In this document: in pieces, positions 34,145-35,964 of the stretch | How positions within the stretch are numbered: the stretch's first letter is position 1 | Layout: each line of letters starts with the position of its first letter | Assembly (NCBI GenBank): GCA_944386855.1 | Contig: CALXCR010000076.1 | Coordinates: 1 to 35,964 of the forward strand | DNA length: 35,964 nt | Direction: 5' to 3' | Origin: an uncultured Oscillospiraceae bacterium | Lineage (GTDB): Bacteria; Bacillota; Clostridia; Oscillospirales; Oscillospiraceae | Notes under the pieces: model-generated | Databases searched by the model: none | Told to the model about the DNA's origin: nothing | Seen by the model: only the letters and a program-made list of their open reading frames with translations | Program-made: the position numbers and the translations under genes

Positions 34145-34198
34145 ATAGCAAATTCAAAGAGGTGGATGGCGTTTTCGCCGTCCACCCGTATTTGCTAT
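34145..34198 (+). other. Long inverted repeat between argG and argH
   Basis: The outer arms ATAGCAAAT (34145-34153) and ATTTGCTAT (34190-34198) enclose an inner stem, GGTGGATGGCG (34161-34171) with CGCCGTCCACC (34176-34186), one G-U pair, TTTT loop. There is no proper T-run, so it is more likely an RNA-processing or stability hairpin than a full terminator. Confidence 0.6.
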
Positions 34199-34226
34199 AT
34201 GGATTTAATGCGGATTGGAGAATGTA

Positions 34227-35606
34227 ATGGAAAAAATGTGGGCAGGGCGTTTTGCCAAAAGTCTCGATAAACTCGCCGACGATTTTACCTCATCGATACA
34301 TTTTGACTGCCGGATGTTCAGGCAGGATATAAGAGGCTCTATCGAACACGCCGTTATGCTCGGCAAGCAGGGGATCATATCAACGGATGACGCAAAGCGT
34401 ATAACGGATGAGCTTTCAAGCATACTCTCTCAGCTCGAAAGCGGAGAACTTGAATTTGATATGGAATGCGAAGACATCCATATGTTTATAGAGAAGATAT
34501 TGACCGAACGCATCGGCGACGCCGGCAAAAAGCTCCATACGGCGAGAAGCCGGAACGATCAGGTCGCGCTCGATATAAGAATGTATCTACGCGACGAGAC
34601 TAATGAGATCATCGTGCTGCTCAAAAATCTTATTTCTACAATTACCGAAAAGGCTGAGGAGCATAAGGCGTCTATCATGCCTGGATATACGCATCTTCAA
34701 AGGGCGCAGCCCGTCACCTTCGGCCACCACCTGATGGCATACGCCATGATGTTTCTGCGCGATATCTCACGGCTTCGCGACGCGGTAAAGAGGATGAATA
34801 TGTCCCCGATAGGCTGCTGCGCACTTGCGGGTACAACGTACGATACGGACCGCGACTATGAGGCGTCCGCGCTCGGATTTGACGGAATAGTGCAAAACAG
34901 CATGGACGGCGTATCTGACCGCGATTTTTGTATCGAGCTTTTAAGCGCATATTCAACAATAATGATGCACCTGTCTCGCTTTTCCGAGGAGATCATTCTC
35001 TGGTCAAGCTGGGAGTTCAAATTTATCGAGCTTGACGATTCGTATACGACAGGCTCCAGCATAATGCCTCAGAAAAAGAACCCCGACATGGCGGAGCTTG
35101 TACGCGGGAAAACAGGCAGAGTTTACGGAAACCTCATGGGAACACTTACGATGCTCAAAGGGCTTCCGCTGGCGTATAACAAGGATATGCAGGAGGACAA
35201 GGAAGCGATTTTTGACAGTATCGATACGGTTAAAGTGTGCCTTCGCGTGTTCACTCCGATGATAGCCGCGATGCAGGTTTTGACAGACAATATGTTCAAA
35301 GCCGCGCAGAAAGGATTTATAAACGCAACCGATCTGGCTGACTATCTTGTAAAAAAAGGTATGCCATTTAGAAGCGCATATAAGATAGTCGGCGAGATCG
35401 TAGCAGAATGTATATCTAAAAGTATCGTCCTTGAGGAGATGACTCTTGACGAGTATAAAAAACACAGTGAGCTTTTCGACGACGATCTGTACGGAGAAAT
35501 CGACCTTGTAAACTGTGTCGAAAAGAGGATATCCAAAGGCAGCACGTCAGTCTCATCGGTGGAACAACAGATCGAATATGTTACGGAGGCGCTTGAAAAT
35601 GACTAA
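34227..35606 (+). CDS. argH: Argininosuccinate lyase
   Basis: Splits argininosuccinate into arginine and fumarate. The start is ATG 34227, 6 nt after GGAG (34217-34220); an in-frame TTG at 34215 overlaps that site. It has 459 residues. The N-terminus is MWAGRFAKSLDK, the substrate-binding segment is ARSRNDQVALDIRM, and the fumarase/lyase signature is GSSIMPQKKNPD. It overlaps argC by 8 nt. Confidence 0.97.
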   Translation: MEKMWAGRFAKSLDKLADDFTSSIHFDCRMFRQDIRGSIEHAVMLGKQGIISTDDAKRITDELSSILSQLESGELEFDMECEDIHMFIEKILTERIGDAGKKLHTARSRNDQVALDIRMYLRDETNEIIVLLKNLISTITEKAEEHKASIMPGYTHLQRAQPVTFGHHLMAYAMMFLRDISRLRDAVKRMNMSPIGCCALAGTTYDTDRDYEASALGFDGIVQNSMDGVSDRDFCIELLSAYSTIMMHLSRFSEEIILWSSWEFKFIELDDSYTTGSSIMPQKKNPDMAELVRGKTGRVYGNLMGTLTMLKGLPLAYNKDMQEDKEAIFDSIDTVKVCLRVFTPMIAAMQVLTDNMFKAAQKGFINATDLADYLVKKGMPFRSAYKIVGEIVAECISKSIVLEEMTLDEYKKHSELFDDDLYGEIDLVNCVEKRISKGSTSVSSVEQQIEYVTEALEND

Positions 35607-35964
35607 AGTTTTTATAGACGGAAAATCAGGTACTACCGGCCTTAGGATATACGAGCGGCTTGAGAGCAGGAGCGATATAGAGCTTTTAACTTTGAGCGAG
35701 GATGACCGCAAAGATCCGCAGGCGAGAAAAGATGCTTTAAACGGCTGCGACATTGCATTTTTGTGTCTGCCCGACGCCGCCGCGATAGAGGCCGTCAGCT
35801 TTATTGAGAACAATAATGTCATCGTGCTCGATACGTCCACGGCGCATAGAACAGAGGCTGACTGGGCGTATGGCTTTCCGGAGCTTTCCGAGGCACACTT
35901 TGAAAAGATAAAAAATTCAAGGCGCATTGCCGTACCGGGATGCCACGCAAGCGGTTTTATTGCG
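35599..35964 (+). CDS. argC: N-acetyl-gamma-glutamyl-phosphate reductase, short type, 3' partial
   Basis: Reduces N-acetylglutamyl phosphate in arginine synthesis. The 122 codons in the window start MTKVFIDGKSGTTGLRIYER, the NADP-binding start of the shorter type-2 ArgC. The catalytic cysteine is in VPGCHASGF, just before the window ends. The start ATG lies inside argH (8-nt overlap), so translation is coupled. Confidence 0.92.
   Translation, partial: MTKVFIDGKSGTTGLRIYERLESRSDIELLTLSEDDRKDPQARKDALNGCDIAFLCLPDAAAIEAVSFIENNNVIVLDTSTAHRTEADWAYGFPELSEAHFEKIKNSRRIAVPGCHASGFIA

Overview
The window comes from an anaerobic, endospore-forming member of the Clostridia. Evidence for this includes a SpoIIID-type sporulation regulator, a rubredoxin/rubrerythrin/superoxide reductase set for oxygen defence, a Bce-type antimicrobial-peptide detoxification module, GGAGG-type ribosome binding sites, frequent TTG/GTG starts and sigma-A/sigma-E-like promoters. 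No rRNA, tRNA or CRISPR array was seen.

The most striking structure spans about 1543-10427. A spoIIID gene is cut in two. Its first 38 codons (1543-1656) stop soon after the recognition helix of the helix-turn-helix, and its last 44 codons resume at 10293. Joining the halves at a shared ACATA core gives an uninterrupted 82-residue SpoIIID. The 8,636 bp between them behave like a 'skin'-type intervening element. A large serine recombinase gene ends 25 bp before the right core, a small ORF is translationally coupled in front of it, and a sigma-E-like promoter (TAATATT-N14-CATACAAA) precedes both. The rest of the element is an F-type ATP synthase operon, atpB-atpE-atpF-[delta C-domain fused to atpA]-atpG-atpD-atpC. 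It has its own extended -10 promoter, a structured leader and a terminator. If the recombinase fires in the sporulating mother cell, that cell would rebuild spoIIID and at the same time move the ATP synthase operon onto an excised circle.

Left of the element is a PrsA/SurA-like secreted foldase (partial). Right of it are a MarR regulator with two matching operators and a MATE efflux pump, then a convergent cell-wall amidase. Next is an envelope/glycan operon: PIG-L deacetylase, GT2-GtrA glycosyltransferase, phosphodiester glycosidase-like protein and an unknown anchored protein. It is followed by a small kinase-like protein, an unknown small protein and a PAP2 phosphatase.

On the minus strand, asd-dapA-dapB makes tetrahydrodipicolinate for diaminopimelate/lysine and, in spore formers, dipicolinate. 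queA (queuosine) diverges from it. An oxygen-defence cluster follows behind a paired palindromic operator: a frameshifted rubredoxin-helical-rubredoxin protein, a ferredoxin-rubrerythrin fusion and superoxide reductase. Then come a BceRS-like two-component system with a BceAB-like transporter, a small membrane protein with a GT51 transglycosylase, and finally an ArgR-boxed argG-argH-argC run that leaves the window.
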